This document shows positions 1-9,923 of a stretch of 64,000 nucleotides of DNA, in pieces; within the stretch, counting starts at the first letter, position 1, and each line of letters opens with the position of its first letter. A program made the position numbers and the translations under genes. The notes under the pieces are model-generated. The model was not told the origin of the DNA, did not search any database, and was given only the letters and a program-made list of their open reading frames with translations. Source of the stretch: Fidelibacterota bacterium (GTDB taxonomy: Bacteria > Fidelibacterota > UBA8477 > JABMPR01); contig JADHVL010000004.1 of assembly GCA_016784025.1 (NCBI GenBank), forward strand, positions 1 to 64,000. The letters run 5' to 3'.

Positions 1-756
1 AAAGGTTCTGATACCATGGTTCACCTGGCCAGCGCCTGGGCTGAATCCTTTATGAAGTCACACCCTGATGCTGATATTTCAGTGACTGGTGGTGGCTCTG
101 GAACCGGTATTGCCGCCTTGCTCAATGGAACAACAGATATCTGCATCGCATCTAGAAGCATAAAAGCTAAAGAGGTTACCCTTGCTAAAGAAAAGGGTCT
201 GGAGCCCAATGAGATCGTCACGTCCCGTGATGGAATCGCCGTCGTTGTAAATCCAGAAAATCCCATCAACGAACTAACCATCGAACAGATTGGTAAAATC
301 TATACAGGTGTCTATACCAACTGGAGCGATCTGGGAGGTCCGGACGAGGATATCGTCATTCTCTCTCGTGAATCCAGTTCAGGGACCTATGTTTTCTTCC
401 AGGGTCACGTCATGAAGAAGAAAGACTATTCTCCAAATGCCATGTTAATGCCTTCCACATCAGCTATAATTCAGAGTGTAACCCAGGATAAATGGGCCAT
501 AGGGTATGTAGGACTTGGCTATGGTGTACAAGCCGGTGATAAGGTAAAAATGCTGCCTGTTATGAATGATGCTGATAGCCCTGCAGTTGTACCCTCCGTA
601 GCCACAGTTCAGGATGCAACGTATGGAATCGCCAGACCCCTGCATTTCTACACCAATGGTGTACCTGCAGGTCTCACCAAAGATTTTGTTGATTTCGTCC
701 TCTCAGAAGCTGGCCAGGCAATTGTTCTAGAAACAGGTTACGTACCAGTTAACTAA
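1..756 (+). CDS. pstS: Phosphate ABC transporter, substrate-binding protein PstS (5' end outside window)
   Basis: Periplasmic phosphate-binding protein that delivers phosphate to the PstCAB permease. The frame is open from base 1: the first codons read K-G-S-D-T just before the first Met at 16, and GSDTM is the usual start of the mature PstS fold, so the signal peptide and true start lie upstream of the window. The motif GGGSGTGIAAL and the later SRESSSGTY segment are typical phosphate-contacting loops of the family. The stop codon overlaps the pstC start by one base, and the order pstS-pstC-pstA-pstB-phoU is the classical Pst operon. A Pho-box promoter would be upstream and cannot be seen. 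The family call is secure; length and N-terminus are unknown. Confidence 0.95.
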   Translation, partial: KGSDTMVHLASAWAESFMKSHPDADISVTGGGSGTGIAALLNGTTDICIASRSIKAKEVTLAKEKGLEPNEIVTSRDGIAVVVNPENPINELTIEQIGKIYTGVYTNWSDLGGPDEDIVILSRESSSGTYVFFQGHVMKKKDYSPNAMLMPSTSAIIQSVTQDKWAIGYVGLGYGVQAGDKVKMLPVMNDADSPAVVPSVATVQDATYGIARPLHFYTNGVPAGLTKDFVDFVLSEAGQAIVLETGYVPVN

Positions 757-1625
757 TGAACACCTGGCGAGATAAAGCAATACACACGATACTGGTAGGG
801 GCTGCTTCTACCAGTATCCTGATTGTATTACTTATTTTCGTTTTTCTCGGGAAAGAAGCTTTTCCCTTTATCTGGGAGGTTGGTTTTGGCGAACTCTTTC
901 GCACAAAGTGGATTCCCGTTTCATTCAAAGCAGAAATATTTGGTCTCATCCCCCTGATCTCTGGCTCTCTGCTGGTTACAGGGTTTGCCACCTTGATCAT
1001 GATTCCATTTGGGGTCTTTGGTGCAATCTATATTGCTGAATTGGGTACAGAAACTGAGCGAAGTTTTCTAAAACCTTTTATTGAAATTTTAGCTGGTATT
1101 CCGTCTGTCGTGATTGGCTTTTTTGGCCTGGTGGTACTAAGTCCCATCATCAAGAGTGCCTTTGGTTTAAATACCGGTCTAACTGGACTAACGGGTGCCA
1201 TACTTCTAGCCTTTATGGCCATTCCAACGGTCATTACCGTGAGTGAGGACGCTATTCAGAGCGTGCCGAGAGCATACCGTGAAGCTTCGTTGGCACTGGG
1301 CGCCTCTAAACTGCAGACTATTTTCAGAGTCATTGTACCTGCAGCTCTACCAGGCATCATTGCCGCCATCATGTTGGGTATGGGGCGCGTAATTGGGGAA
1401 ACCATGGCCGTTCTCATGGTCACAGGTAATGCAGCCAAGTTGACTCTCAACCCCTTTGATTCTGTGAGAACCATGACTGCGACTATCGCGGCAGAAATGG
1501 GTGAAGTTGCCTTTGGCAGTCATCATTATCAGGCTTTATTCTGGGTGGGGATCTTCCTGTTGATCATGACCTTTGGCCTCAATGTTGTAGCACAAAAAGT
1601 TCTCAGAAAGTACCAGATGCGATGA
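756..1625 (+). CDS. pstC: Phosphate ABC transporter permease PstC
   Basis: Inner-membrane permease subunit that forms the phosphate channel with PstA. The 289-residue protein is strongly hydrophobic, with about six membrane segments starting near residue 12. It carries the binding-protein-dependent permease EAA loop ([13 protein letters not shown], about residues 175-190) that docks on PstB. The start ATG at 756 overlaps the pstS stop (TAATG), so translation is probably coupled; no separate Shine-Dalgarno is visible. Its end overlaps pstA by four bases. Position as first permease gene after pstS supports PstC rather than PstA. Confidence 0.94.
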   Translation: MNTWRDKAIHTILVGAASTSILIVLLIFVFLGKEAFPFIWEVGFGELFRTKWIPVSFKAEIFGLIPLISGSLLVTGFATLIMIPFGVFGAIYIAELGTETERSFLKPFIEILAGIPSVVIGFFGLVVLSPIIKSAFGLNTGLTGLTGAILLAFMAIPTVITVSEDAIQSVPRAYREASLALGASKLQTIFRVIVPAALPGIIAAIMLGMGRVIGETMAVLMVTGNAAKLTLNPFDSVRTMTATIAAEMGEVAFGSHHYQALFWVGIFLLIMTFGLNVVAQKVLRKYQMR

Positions 1626-2473
1626 AACTTTTTAGCAAAGAAAGTTTGATAATTAATTCGGTCCGCCTGGTCACCTACTTTATTGTTGTGGTTGTAGGCT
1701 ACCTGCTTTTTGATATTGTCGTTAAGGGTGCTCCAACCATAAGTTGGTCCTTTCTTACCGATCTCCCCCGAAAGAGTGGTGCTGAAGGTGGCATTTATCC
1801 AGCCATAATTGGGACTGTATATCTGGTTTTGGGAGCCATTACTGTGGCTTTGCCTTTGGGAATGGCATCGGCAATTTATTTGTCTGAATATGCCATGCGG
1901 GGGAAACTCAATCAGGGTATACGACTGGCAATCATCACGTTGGCCGGTGTCCCTTCAATTGTTTTTGGTTTGTTTGGTTTGGGTTTATTTGTACTCTTTT
2001 TTGGCTTTGGCGCTTCCATTCTTGCAGGAAGTCTCACACTATCCTTCATGATCCTACCGACCATTATTGTCTCCAGTGAAGAGGCGCTACAGGCTGTCCC
2101 AATGGGGTTAAGAGAAGCCAGCCTGGCGCTGGGAGCAACACAATGGCAAACCGTTTATAAGAGTGTATTGCCTTTTGCCCTCCCGGGAATGTTCACGGGA
2201 TCGATTCTGGGGATTGGTAGAGCTGCTGGTGAAACTGCACCCATCTTGTTAACTGTGGCCGCCTTTTTTCTACCACGCCTACCCAGCTCAATTTTTGACC
2301 AGGTCATGGCACTCCCCTATCACCTCTATGTATTGGCCACCCAGCATCCTGACACAGAAAAAGTATTGCCCATGCAATATGGGACCGCTCTGGTTTTGAT
2401 CATCATTGTGGTGTTTTTTAATCTGACTGCTATCATATTACGCAATCATTTCAGAAAGAAAATTCAATGGTAA
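1622..2473 (+). CDS. pstA: Phosphate ABC transporter permease PstA
   Basis: Second inner-membrane permease of the high-affinity phosphate transporter. The 283-residue protein has about six hydrophobic segments and the permease loop [14 protein letters not shown] (about residues 163-176), matching the EAA motif in PstC. An ATGA overlap joins it to pstC, and its last seven bases overlap the pstB start, so the operon is translated as a tightly coupled unit. Order in the operon and the PstA-like N-terminal half ([13 protein letters not shown]) support the assignment. Confidence 0.94.
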   Translation: MKLFSKESLIINSVRLVTYFIVVVVGYLLFDIVVKGAPTISWSFLTDLPRKSGAEGGIYPAIIGTVYLVLGAITVALPLGMASAIYLSEYAMRGKLNQGIRLAIITLAGVPSIVFGLFGLGLFVLFFGFGASILAGSLTLSFMILPTIIVSSEEALQAVPMGLREASLALGATQWQTVYKSVLPFALPGMFTGSILGIGRAAGETAPILLTVAAFFLPRLPSSIFDQVMALPYHLYVLATQHPDTEKVLPMQYGTALVLIIIVVFFNLTAIILRNHFRKKIQW

Positions 2474-3234
2474 AGACGCAGAAAACAAAACTGCATGCTG
2501 AGAACGTCGACTTCTATTACGGCGATACCCAGGCCCTCTTTGACATCACGATGAGCATACCTGACAAACAGGTCACAGCATTGATTGGACCCTCTGGTTG
2601 TGGAAAATCAACTTTCCTGCGCATGTTCAACCGTATGAATGATATTATTCCTGGAGCACACCACACGGGTGTGATCACCATGGATGGGGAAGATATCTAC
2701 TCTCCTCAGACCGATGTGGTCAAGCTGCGAAGAGATGTGGGCATGGTCTTCCAGAAATCCAATCCTTTTCCAAAGAGTATTTATGACAACATCACTTATG
2801 GACCCACCATTCACGGGACCAAAGACAAAGAAAAACTTGATAAAATAGTAGAGACCAGTCTTAAGGATGCTGCACTGTGGGATGAGGTCAAAGACCGCTT
2901 GAATACCAGCGCACTGGGCTTGAGTGGTGGTCAGCAGCAGCGTCTCTGTATTGCGCGAGCTCTTGCAGTTAAGCCAAAGCTCCTACTAATGGATGAACCC
3001 GCTTCAGCTCTGGACCCTAAATCGACTGCTAGAATTGAAGAACTTATTGGTGAGCTGAGAGAAAAATACACCATTATCATTGTTACTCATAACATGCAGC
3101 AGGCATCTCGGGTCTCTGACCATACAGCATTTTTCTATGAGGGTGTGCTCATAGAATTTGGCGAAACACCTGATATTTTCACCAAACCCACACAACAGCG
3201 AACCGAGGATTATATTACGGGCAGGTTTGGATAA
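2467..3234 (+). CDS. pstB: Phosphate ABC transporter ATP-binding protein PstB
   Basis: Cytoplasmic ATPase that powers phosphate uptake through PstCA. All ABC motifs are present: Walker [10 protein letters not shown] (residues 41-49), Q-loop around VFQKSNPFP (95-102), signature LSGGQQQR (152-159) and Walker B LLLMDE (172-177), followed by the switch His in THNMQQA. The FNRMND segment after Walker A and the [13 protein letters not shown] stretch are hallmarks of PstB over other ABC ATPases. Length of 255 residues is normal. The start overlaps the pstA end by seven bases and phoU begins on the last base of the stop codon. Confidence 0.96.
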   Translation: MVKTQKTKLHAENVDFYYGDTQALFDITMSIPDKQVTALIGPSGCGKSTFLRMFNRMNDIIPGAHHTGVITMDGEDIYSPQTDVVKLRRDVGMVFQKSNPFPKSIYDNITYGPTIHGTKDKEKLDKIVETSLKDAALWDEVKDRLNTSALGLSGGQQQRLCIARALAVKPKLLLMDEPASALDPKSTARIEELIGELREKYTIIIVTHNMQQASRVSDHTAFFYEGVLIEFGETPDIFTKPTQQRTEDYITGRFG

Positions 3235-3911
3235 TGGCTGAGGAGAAAATGATGCAACATCTACATCGTGAAATAGAGAGTCTGAAAAAAGAACTCATCA
3301 GAGAAGCAGGTCTCGTAGAGACCAATCTACATGATAGTATCAAGGCTCTGATGGAACGTGATCATGACCTGGCAAAGGAGATCATTGCCAGAGACAAGGA
3401 TATAGATGAATTGGAAGTAGAGGTTGAAGAAGAGTGCTTAAAGATCTTTGCCTTATATCAACCTGTCGCTATTGATCTCCGATATATTGTCGCATTCTTG
3501 AAATTGAACAATGATCTTGAACGTATCGGTGACCTCGCTTCAAATATTGCCGTCATGGCTGCTTCACTTGCCTTGAAACCACAGGTGGAGATCCCTGAGC
3601 AGATTCCCAAGATGACCGTTCTCGTCCAGAAGATGCTCAAGGATAGTCTGGATAGCCTGGTGGATATGGATGGCGAAAAGGCACGATCTGTTCTTCTTCA
3701 AGATGATGAAGTGGATGACCTCCATCACTCCATGTATGCGACTGTGGGCAATGCCATCAAATCCGATCCTGATAATGTTGAGATGTGGATGGAGATCCAG
3801 GCTGTATCACGATATCTGGAACGCATCGCGGATCATTGTACCAATATCGCCGAAGATGTTGAATACATGGTGCATGGAAACATCCAGAGACACCAGGGTC
3901 TCACCGACTAG
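3234..3911 (+). CDS. phoU: Phosphate uptake regulator PhoU
   Basis: Helical regulator that links the Pst transporter to the PhoR/PhoB phosphate-sensing system and restrains uptake. The 225-residue protein shows the two PhoU three-helix repeats, each with the metal-binding E/DxxxD-type signature; DLERIGDLASNIA (about residues 95-107) and YLERIADHCTNIAEDV (about 193-208) are the conserved repeat cores. It starts one base into the pstB stop (TAATG). No PhoR or PhoB gene is in the window. The stop shares a CTAG with the stop of the convergent glycosyltransferase gene, leaving no room for a dedicated terminator. Confidence 0.94.
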   Translation: MAEEKMMQHLHREIESLKKELIREAGLVETNLHDSIKALMERDHDLAKEIIARDKDIDELEVEVEEECLKIFALYQPVAIDLRYIVAFLKLNNDLERIGDLASNIAVMAASLALKPQVEIPEQIPKMTVLVQKMLKDSLDSLVDMDGEKARSVLLQDDEVDDLHHSMYATVGNAIKSDPDNVEMWMEIQAVSRYLERIADHCTNIAEDVEYMVHGNIQRHQGLTD

Positions 3912-5038
3912 ATCAACCCAACCTGGACATTCTCCTCATGCTGAGGGATACTCTGCGCCATTCCCCTGAATTTGCTCCGACTGCTTTTCTCCAGTTCGAT
4001 CTCTGACCAGAGCCGTTCAGAGAGTAAACCCAGGGATGCTAGATCCCACTGGCCATTCTCCAACCAATCTACCAGTTCCGGTACAATATTCGGAAAGAAC
4101 ACACGTTTCTGACTACCCCCTGAGTACCAGTTCATGATCACTTCCGGGGTCACCTTCTTGCATGTCCTCCCATAGTTAAGATCATTCAGGACCAGGGCAT
4201 TACTCTCCTGTTCCGGTTGCCCCTGAAGGGGTTTGACAAGCAACTTCTTGCCCAGGGTGATGGCCTCACTGGGGAGCTCGAAACCAGCATTGCAGATAAC
4301 CCCTTCAACAGTGGTCAAGTCTCGGGGAAATGTCTCTCTCGATAAAGGCTTGATCGTTATGTTTGCATCATATCCTGGCATCATCTGGTTCGAATAGACA
4401 ATGAAATTCAAGTCAGGCAGTTTTTTCAGCTGAGTAATAAGCAGAGTGTGGTCCTCAAATGGCAAATAGACAAGGATGGACCGTTCATTGGAGGAGACAC
4501 GGTCCCACATGCTTGGAATGATAGGTGGTAGAATGGGTGCATCATAATGATGCCAATGCAATCCAATGCCTAGATCGACGGGGGCAAACTTCTGTATCAA
4601 TTTTCGAGTTACCGAATTCGAAGAGGTCATTGGAACCTCATGGTTGAAAGCATATTGATGCCCGATCCCGATGGAGGGGATCCCATGTTTGCGAGCGATG
4701 CGTGAGCTGATGGGTTCAAAATCACTGATCACTACATCTATGTCTTGAGCGTTGAACTGATTGATATCCCTGTACATTTTGAAGGGTCTAGCATTTAATA
4801 CTGTGCTGAGTTTCTGTACTTTACCAGCACGCGTGTGGAATGTTAATCCCTCCATCAGCGTAAAGGGTTTAAATGATTCCATGCCCCACAAGTTCTCACC
4901 AGGACGTCCGGAAACAATAACCTGTACCCTGTGTCCCCTCTGTTTTAAAGCGGATACAACTTCTCTTGATCGCGTGATATGTCCATTCCCTGTGGCTTGC
5001 ACACCATAAAGAATATTTAGGATTTCAGTCTCAAACAT
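3908..5038 (-). CDS. MJ1255/VC2487-type glycosyltransferase
   Basis: Predicted GT-B fold glycosyltransferase of the MurG-like superfamily. The N-terminal LYGVQATGNGHITRSREV loop is the donor-domain glycine motif, and the C-terminal half contains a GFELPSEAI segment with a conserved Glu typical of nucleotide-sugar binding. Acceptor and donor are not known from sequence. The gene overlaps the end of the upstream LpxH-like phosphoesterase by eight bases, so the pair is probably co-translated; the same pairing is, as I recall, common for the MJ1255/VC2487 family and suggests a role in envelope lipid or surface sugar processing. The 376-residue length is normal. The tail-to-tail 4-bp overlap with phoU is probably incidental. 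Confidence 0.8.
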   Translation of the reverse strand: MFETEILNILYGVQATGNGHITRSREVVSALKQRGHRVQVIVSGRPGENLWGMESFKPFTLMEGLTFHTRAGKVQKLSTVLNARPFKMYRDINQFNAQDIDVVISDFEPISSRIARKHGIPSIGIGHQYAFNHEVPMTSSNSVTRKLIQKFAPVDLGIGLHWHHYDAPILPPIIPSMWDRVSSNERSILVYLPFEDHTLLITQLKKLPDLNFIVYSNQMMPGYDANITIKPLSRETFPRDLTTVEGVICNAGFELPSEAITLGKKLLVKPLQGQPEQESNALVLNDLNYGRTCKKVTPEVIMNWYSGGSQKRVFFPNIVPELVDWLENGQWDLASLGLLSERLWSEIELEKSSRSKFRGMAQSIPQHEENVQVGLI

Positions 5039-5867
5039 GAGTGGATTCCACCAAGCCTTTCTTTTTTAATTTCCTCATTTTTTTCGTTCTTTTCATCCTG
5101 TTTCCCTGTTGTTCCGTCAGCCAGTGGATCGTGCGGAAATCACCAGAGAGGTCCTCAACCAGTGCTGTACACGAATCTACCCAATCTCCACAATTCATAT
5201 AGATCAGACCCTCAATGGTCTTGATCTCAGCCTTGTGAATGTGTCCGCAGATCACTCCGTCATACCCATCCACTCTGGCGGCTCGAATCAGTGCTTGCTC
5301 AAATCGTATGATGATTCGTGAAATACTTTTTGTGCGCTGCTTCATGTATCCAGCAAGTGACCAATAGTCCCGGCCCATCAAATTGCGGATGCGTTGATTT
5401 TGCCGGCTGATGAACTGGATGATATGGAAGGCACGATCCCCAATATGCGCCAACCAGCGATAGGAATCCTGCATGAAAATGTCGTAGGCATCCCCATGGG
5501 TAACCAGCAATCGTTTTCCATCTCGAGTGCGATATTCGATCATATCCTTGATCTCAATGTCACCAAACTTCAGGTCTACATAATCCCTGAACAATTCATC
5601 ATGATTCCCCGGGATGTAGATGATCCTTACACCCTTCTGACTCAGTTTGATCATCTTTTGTATCAGGTGTGAATGACTTTGCTTCCAGTTCCATGCGGAA
5701 CGCATCCCCCAGATGTCAATGATATCTCCTACCAGAATGATCTGCTCACTTTTATAGTGATTCAGAAAATCAAGTAGCTCATCAGCTTTGCTAAAGCTGG
5801 TCCCCAGGTGTATATCTGACAACCAGATCGACTTCACTTTTTGCTTTTTGGGTTTTTCTTGATCCAT
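5031..5867 (-). CDS. UDP-2,3-diacylglucosamine diphosphatase (LpxH)-like metallophosphoesterase
   Basis: Calcineurin-like metallophosphoesterase related to LpxH. Metal ligands are visible in order: SDIHLG (about residues 17-22), GDIIDIW (47-53), GNHDE (86-90), THGD, and the C-terminal CGHIHKAE. The 278-residue length exceeds E. coli LpxH by about 40 residues, with an extra helical insert and a basic C-terminal tail (KRTKKMRKLKKKG) that may bind membrane. A good Shine-Dalgarno (AAGGGG) precedes the ATG. Its partner downstream is the glycosyltransferase. True LpxH activity in lipid A synthesis is possible, but this subfamily is often separate from the lpx genes, so the substrate remains open. 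Confidence 0.8.
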   Translation of the reverse strand: MDQEKPKKQKVKSIWLSDIHLGTSFSKADELLDFLNHYKSEQIILVGDIIDIWGMRSAWNWKQSHSHLIQKMIKLSQKGVRIIYIPGNHDELFRDYVDLKFGDIEIKDMIEYRTRDGKRLLVTHGDAYDIFMQDSYRWLAHIGDRAFHIIQFISRQNQRIRNLMGRDYWSLAGYMKQRTKSISRIIIRFEQALIRAARVDGYDGVICGHIHKAEIKTIEGLIYMNCGDWVDSCTALVEDLSGDFRTIHWLTEQQGNRMKRTKKMRKLKKKGLVESTHV

Positions 5868-6018
5868 TCCAACCCCTTTTCTTCTGTTTCATTGATGCTG
5901 AGAGCATATCAATACAATGTTAGGAGAAGATTGAATTGGCGTGAGTGAACCTTAATGATTCGATTTGAATTTGATTCGAATTTTGTTGGAACCAGGATAG
6001 GGACCCTGGAGTTTTGGA

Positions 6019-6942
6019 CTATTTGTTGATCAGGTCACTGCGTCTTGTTACGCGGTAGATCGCAGTCATCATCAGAATAGCACCTACAATCTGACTCCAG
6101 GTCAGCGCATGGTCAAAAAACACCCAATCAATGGTTACAGCCGAAATGGGCCAAAACATTTCCAGCAGGGTTGATTGACTGGCCTGCACCTTTTTCAGCC
6201 CGAAATAATAGATAGACAATGCCACGGTTCCAGAGGACAGAACAATGGCGATAAGATAAAAGAGCTGTTCTGAGCTGAGGCGGGGTATAGTATCCAGCTC
6301 CATGAAAAATAGAATGTATAATCCGCTGATGATAGCCGTGAGCCCCAACCGCAAGGGGGTCACAATTCTAGAGTCCAACTCACGTAAACTGTATTTCCCC
6401 ATGACTGTTGAAGATCCCCAGGCAAAGGCTGCTCCCACAGCCAGCAAACCTGCGAACACGTTTTTTCCTCCATCCTGCCACTGAGGCAAGATATTCGGAA
6501 AAGCCACAAAATAGCTTCCCAGTAATGCGATGCCAGCCCAGAGATAAAAGCGACCCTTAAAACGTTCTTTGAGGATAATCCGGGCCAGGATGATGGCGAA
6601 AATGGGTTGAAGTTTTTGTAAAAGGACCACAACTGAAAAATTAATGTAATTGATATAGCTGAGAGCACGGGTGTAAGCCAGGGTACCCAATAAACCCCCA
6701 AATACTGCTATCCAGAAGATGGATATCCATGTCTTACGGTTTAGAGTCTTTATCTTTGGCCAAAATTTGATGAGCCATGGAAGTGTAATAATGAGTCCCA
6801 GGCTATGCTCTGCGAAAACAATGAACATACTGGGTAGACTATAAAGAGATTGTCGGAAGAGAGCGTCAATTGACCACAGAAAAGCTGCAAAGACAATGGC
6901 CAGTGGTCCAACATACGGCCATGAGAGAAATCGTTTAAACAC
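6019..6942 (-). CDS. EamA/DMT-family transporter
   Basis: Inner-membrane permease of the drug/metabolite transporter superfamily. The 307-residue protein has about ten hydrophobic segments arranged as two EamA repeats (roughly residues 13-150 and 160-300), ending in a basic tail (RVTRRSDLINK). The apparent start is GTG at 6942 with only a weak GGAA upstream; no in-frame ATG lies nearby. Substrate cannot be predicted: family members move amino acids, nucleosides and other small metabolites. The gene stands alone, with about 150 bp upstream of the LpxH-like gene and 105 bp to the M6 protease gene. Confidence 0.82.
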   Translation of the reverse strand: MFKRFLSWPYVGPLAIVFAAFLWSIDALFRQSLYSLPSMFIVFAEHSLGLIITLPWLIKFWPKIKTLNRKTWISIFWIAVFGGLLGTLAYTRALSYINYINFSVVVLLQKLQPIFAIILARIILKERFKGRFYLWAGIALLGSYFVAFPNILPQWQDGGKNVFAGLLAVGAAFAWGSSTVMGKYSLRELDSRIVTPLRLGLTAIISGLYILFFMELDTIPRLSSEQLFYLIAIVLSSGTVALSIYYFGLKKVQASQSTLLEMFWPISAVTIDWVFFDHALTWSQIVGAILMMTAIYRVTRRSDLINK

Positions 6943-7047
6943 GATATGAAATTTCCATAATCATACGAAGAATATAGTTAGACCTGAGTTAATGGCGACG
7001 GATACATCCATGTCTGTTAAGAAATTATCAGACACCTCGAGGTGAAT

Positions 7048-9795
7048 TTACTTCAGATAGGTGATTTTTTCCAGAGTGCCAACCCTCTTACCGTTCACCA
7101 GAAATCTGGCAAAATATACGCCACCTGCCAGGCTTCCTGAAGGCTTCCAGCTAATACTGCCTGACTGTTGTACCTCCATAGATTCAACGAGACCCCCGCG
7201 GATATTCATGATCTGTAGAAACCCCATCTCGCCCGTTGACACATTTATATCAAATTGAATAGCAGGATTAAAAGGATTGGGGTAACTCGAGCTAATACCT
7301 GAAGTTTCAGGTACCAGGAGTGAGTATTCAATCGAAGAAGTGGAAGGTGAATGCATCCAGTCCAGCAATCGTTCTATCACTTCCCCACGAGAATGGTCGG
7401 TCTCGCTACTAAAATGAGTTAATGCCTCTAAGCCAAAACCTAGCATAACTGCTGAATAGGTCTCATTCTTGACAGATGATCCAGCGGAGGCACCACCGAG
7501 GAAGGGGTACATGAATATGGAGGATCCACCTTGAAGAATGTTGTATGAGTCTGAAGTAATCTGATTGTTCGCGGCATCAGAACTCCCGATGGCAAAGCGA
7601 TCATTGATATCAAAAAATTCATGTCCAGGATCGCCATATACATTTGGTGTGGTGATGTCATCTGCAATTAAATCCACGGCAAAATAGTCAATCAATAAAT
7701 TCTCAACAGTTAGATCGCCGCTGGCCATATTCTGACCCGTCATCAAGATGTTTCCACCCCCATCCAGATAATCTGCTATGAGAAGCGTGCTATTCCCACT
7801 TAGAGGCGCTGGATTATCACCACTAAACCAGATAACTGACGGGAAATCATCCAGCCAGTCCAAATCAGGTAGTGTCCGTTCCTCAAGGTCCCAAACGACA
7901 TGTACAAGTTCAGCTGCTTCCAGGGCATCTGTGAAGTAAGTCTGGTAGTTTGAAGCTCCTGATAAGGCACCATCATTATCCATGAGTACAATCTCAGGTA
8001 GACCCAATAATAATTCGAAATGTTGCAGGTCTGGTTCCGTCATTTCATCTGATGTAAATCTAACTTCAAAATTAACTGGACCAGGTGATAAGGTATCACT
8101 GATATTGAAGGCAAAGGCCTGGTTTGAGGTGCTGGTTGCCATGAAATCTATGGGATTAAAACCAATGACATCATCAATTAGTTCGACTGCATTACCATCT
8201 ATAGACAAGGTTGCAGAGGTGTTGTTTGCCATGGCTCCCGTATTCTCTACGATGAGCCAGATCATCACATTCTCACCAGGGGCAAAAATGTTATCGCCAT
8301 TGAAATCAGAGACAAGCATATCAATGATTCTCAGGTGGGGATTGGATTCAAGAACTTCAATATCTGCCCACATGGTAGTATCTGAATCTGAGATGTTAAG
8401 CACTGCGACTTCAGTATTCACACCACCCCATCCAATGGAAGTAGGGATGGTTTCGAAGTCAAAGTTTCGATTGTCTGTAGATCCGGGCCAGCTATCACCA
8501 CTGTTGGACCCATTGAAATGCCCATCTGCAGCTTTTACGTCAACCATACGGTGATTTTCATTACTGTTCGTCGTTCTGGAATTATCAATATGCCAAATGA
8601 CGAGACCTGTCCCTGGAAGACCCTGTTCAGAGCCTAATCTTTGCCGATTCTCGATGAGATAATATTCTTGACCCACATCCTGGCCGTGACTGTAGTTACC
8701 TACAAATGGATCCAATTCTCCATGGGTCCATAACTTGACAGCAAAGGAGTTCTCCTCAGCATTGGGAAATTCAAAGTTAACGATATTCTGATTCGGCATG
8801 ATTGGAATCGTCCAACCAAGCATTTCCTTACACCAGACAGACAAATGCACTGGACTGGAAGCAGAACTCCATGAACCACTGGCCATCAGACACCAGCTCC
8901 CCACACCGTCAGATGAATAGTCGGTATCATAAAGATCGGGCAGACCTAGTGCATGCCCAAATTCGTGAGAAAACACGCCAATTTCGATGAGACCACCACT
9001 CCCCTGACTACCTCCAGCGACGGCAGGTTGCATGATGTAGTCCTGTACCCGAATGGCTTGACCATTGAAACCTATATCATTGGTCACATACCCCTGTCCA
9101 GATCCGATAGCAGATGAATACCTCCAGCGATGAGACCAGATTGATGGTCCTCCAGATTCTCCGCCCCTACCAGAATGTACAAAAAAGGTGGCATCGACCT
9201 TACCATCATCATCCCCAGAATTGGGAATTCCATCAGGTCCATCATTGTCATATTGTGTGAAATCTATTTCAGGGTCAGCCTGGTTAAGAGACTCAGTCAT
9301 AAAGTCTCCTACTCCCCCGGGTGGCCCATAGAACCCATTGTCATAAGGAGAAGTTTGAGAACCCTCATAATATTCGCTTTCGTGACTTAATTCATACCAT
9401 CCATAGACCGTTCCTGATAAATGATATTGACCATATGACATTTGCTCATAATGCTCTGTCATGGTGATGGTGGGCCAGGGGCCATCGAACAGCTCTTGCT
9501 GTAGTTGCCCAACCACATTTTGATTGTCATCTGAGTCAGAATAAGAACCCAGAATTACGGGGAAGCTTCCATATACATCTTCCCGTAGGTCTCGAGTACC
9601 ATTTGCCGCAGCTTCAAGATTGGCTGCCTTCACCCGTTGCATTTTTGCTGCCAATCCACCTTGGGTGTAGGACTCAGACATGATTTCTATTTGCCGTTTA
9701 ACCTTCTCAGAGGGAATCACGCCTGGTTTCGCCGGTGTGGAGCCCAGAACGATAGACAGTATGAGGATATGCGCTAAAATGAGCCTGTATATCAT
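7048..9795 (-). CDS. Secreted M6-family metalloprotease with type IX secretion C-terminal tail
   Basis: Large exported zinc protease of the M6 (immune inhibitor A-like) family. The start at 9795 is preferred over 9843 because it begins a clear signal peptide (MIYRLILAHILILSIVLGS) with a weak AGG ribosome site. The catalytic motif HEFGHALGLPDLYD lies about 280 residues in, followed by the CLMASGSWS turn of M6 enzymes. Beta-sandwich modules follow, with a GATase-like or unknown module around the MDNDG region. The last ~90 residues carry SSSYPNPFNP and end in a beta-rich domain with GGVYFARF, the usual type A sorting tail recognised by the type IX secretion system. It likely digests extracellular protein. 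No T9SS components are in the window. Confidence 0.9.
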   Translation of the reverse strand: MIYRLILAHILILSIVLGSTPAKPGVIPSEKVKRQIEIMSESYTQGGLAAKMQRVKAANLEAAANGTRDLREDVYGSFPVILGSYSDSDDNQNVVGQLQQELFDGPWPTITMTEHYEQMSYGQYHLSGTVYGWYELSHESEYYEGSQTSPYDNGFYGPPGGVGDFMTESLNQADPEIDFTQYDNDGPDGIPNSGDDDGKVDATFFVHSGRGGESGGPSIWSHRWRYSSAIGSGQGYVTNDIGFNGQAIRVQDYIMQPAVAGGSQGSGGLIEIGVFSHEFGHALGLPDLYDTDYSSDGVGSWCLMASGSWSSASSPVHLSVWCKEMLGWTIPIMPNQNIVNFEFPNAEENSFAVKLWTHGELDPFVGNYSHGQDVGQEYYLIENRQRLGSEQGLPGTGLVIWHIDNSRTTNSNENHRMVDVKAADGHFNGSNSGDSWPGSTDNRNFDFETIPTSIGWGGVNTEVAVLNISDSDTTMWADIEVLESNPHLRIIDMLVSDFNGDNIFAPGENVMIWLIVENTGAMANNTSATLSIDGNAVELIDDVIGFNPIDFMATSTSNQAFAFNISDTLSPGPVNFEVRFTSDEMTEPDLQHFELLLGLPEIVLMDNDGALSGASNYQTYFTDALEAAELVHVVWDLEERTLPDLDWLDDFPSVIWFSGDNPAPLSGNSTLLIADYLDGGGNILMTGQNMASGDLTVENLLIDYFAVDLIADDITTPNVYGDPGHEFFDINDRFAIGSSDAANNQITSDSYNILQGGSSIFMYPFLGGASAGSSVKNETYSAVMLGFGLEALTHFSSETDHSRGEVIERLLDWMHSPSTSSIEYSLLVPETSGISSSYPNPFNPAIQFDINVSTGEMGFLQIMNIRGGLVESMEVQQSGSISWKPSGSLAGGVYFARFLVNGKRVGTLEKITYLK

Positions 9796-9923
9796 GTTTG
9801 ACCTAACTTTGGTATAATTATTTGCCATCTGAATAAATTGCACGGGTATTGATTGAGATCAATTACTTATCCCATACGAAATATGGAGTTTTTCTAACGA
9901 AATATATTAGCGCTGCAGAAGAA

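Noticed and set aside
7982-8554. 190-codon plus-strand frame inside the M6 protease gene
   Set aside because: Lies antisense to a well-supported protease coding region, has Ser/Thr-rich low-quality composition and no ribosome site; a shadow frame.
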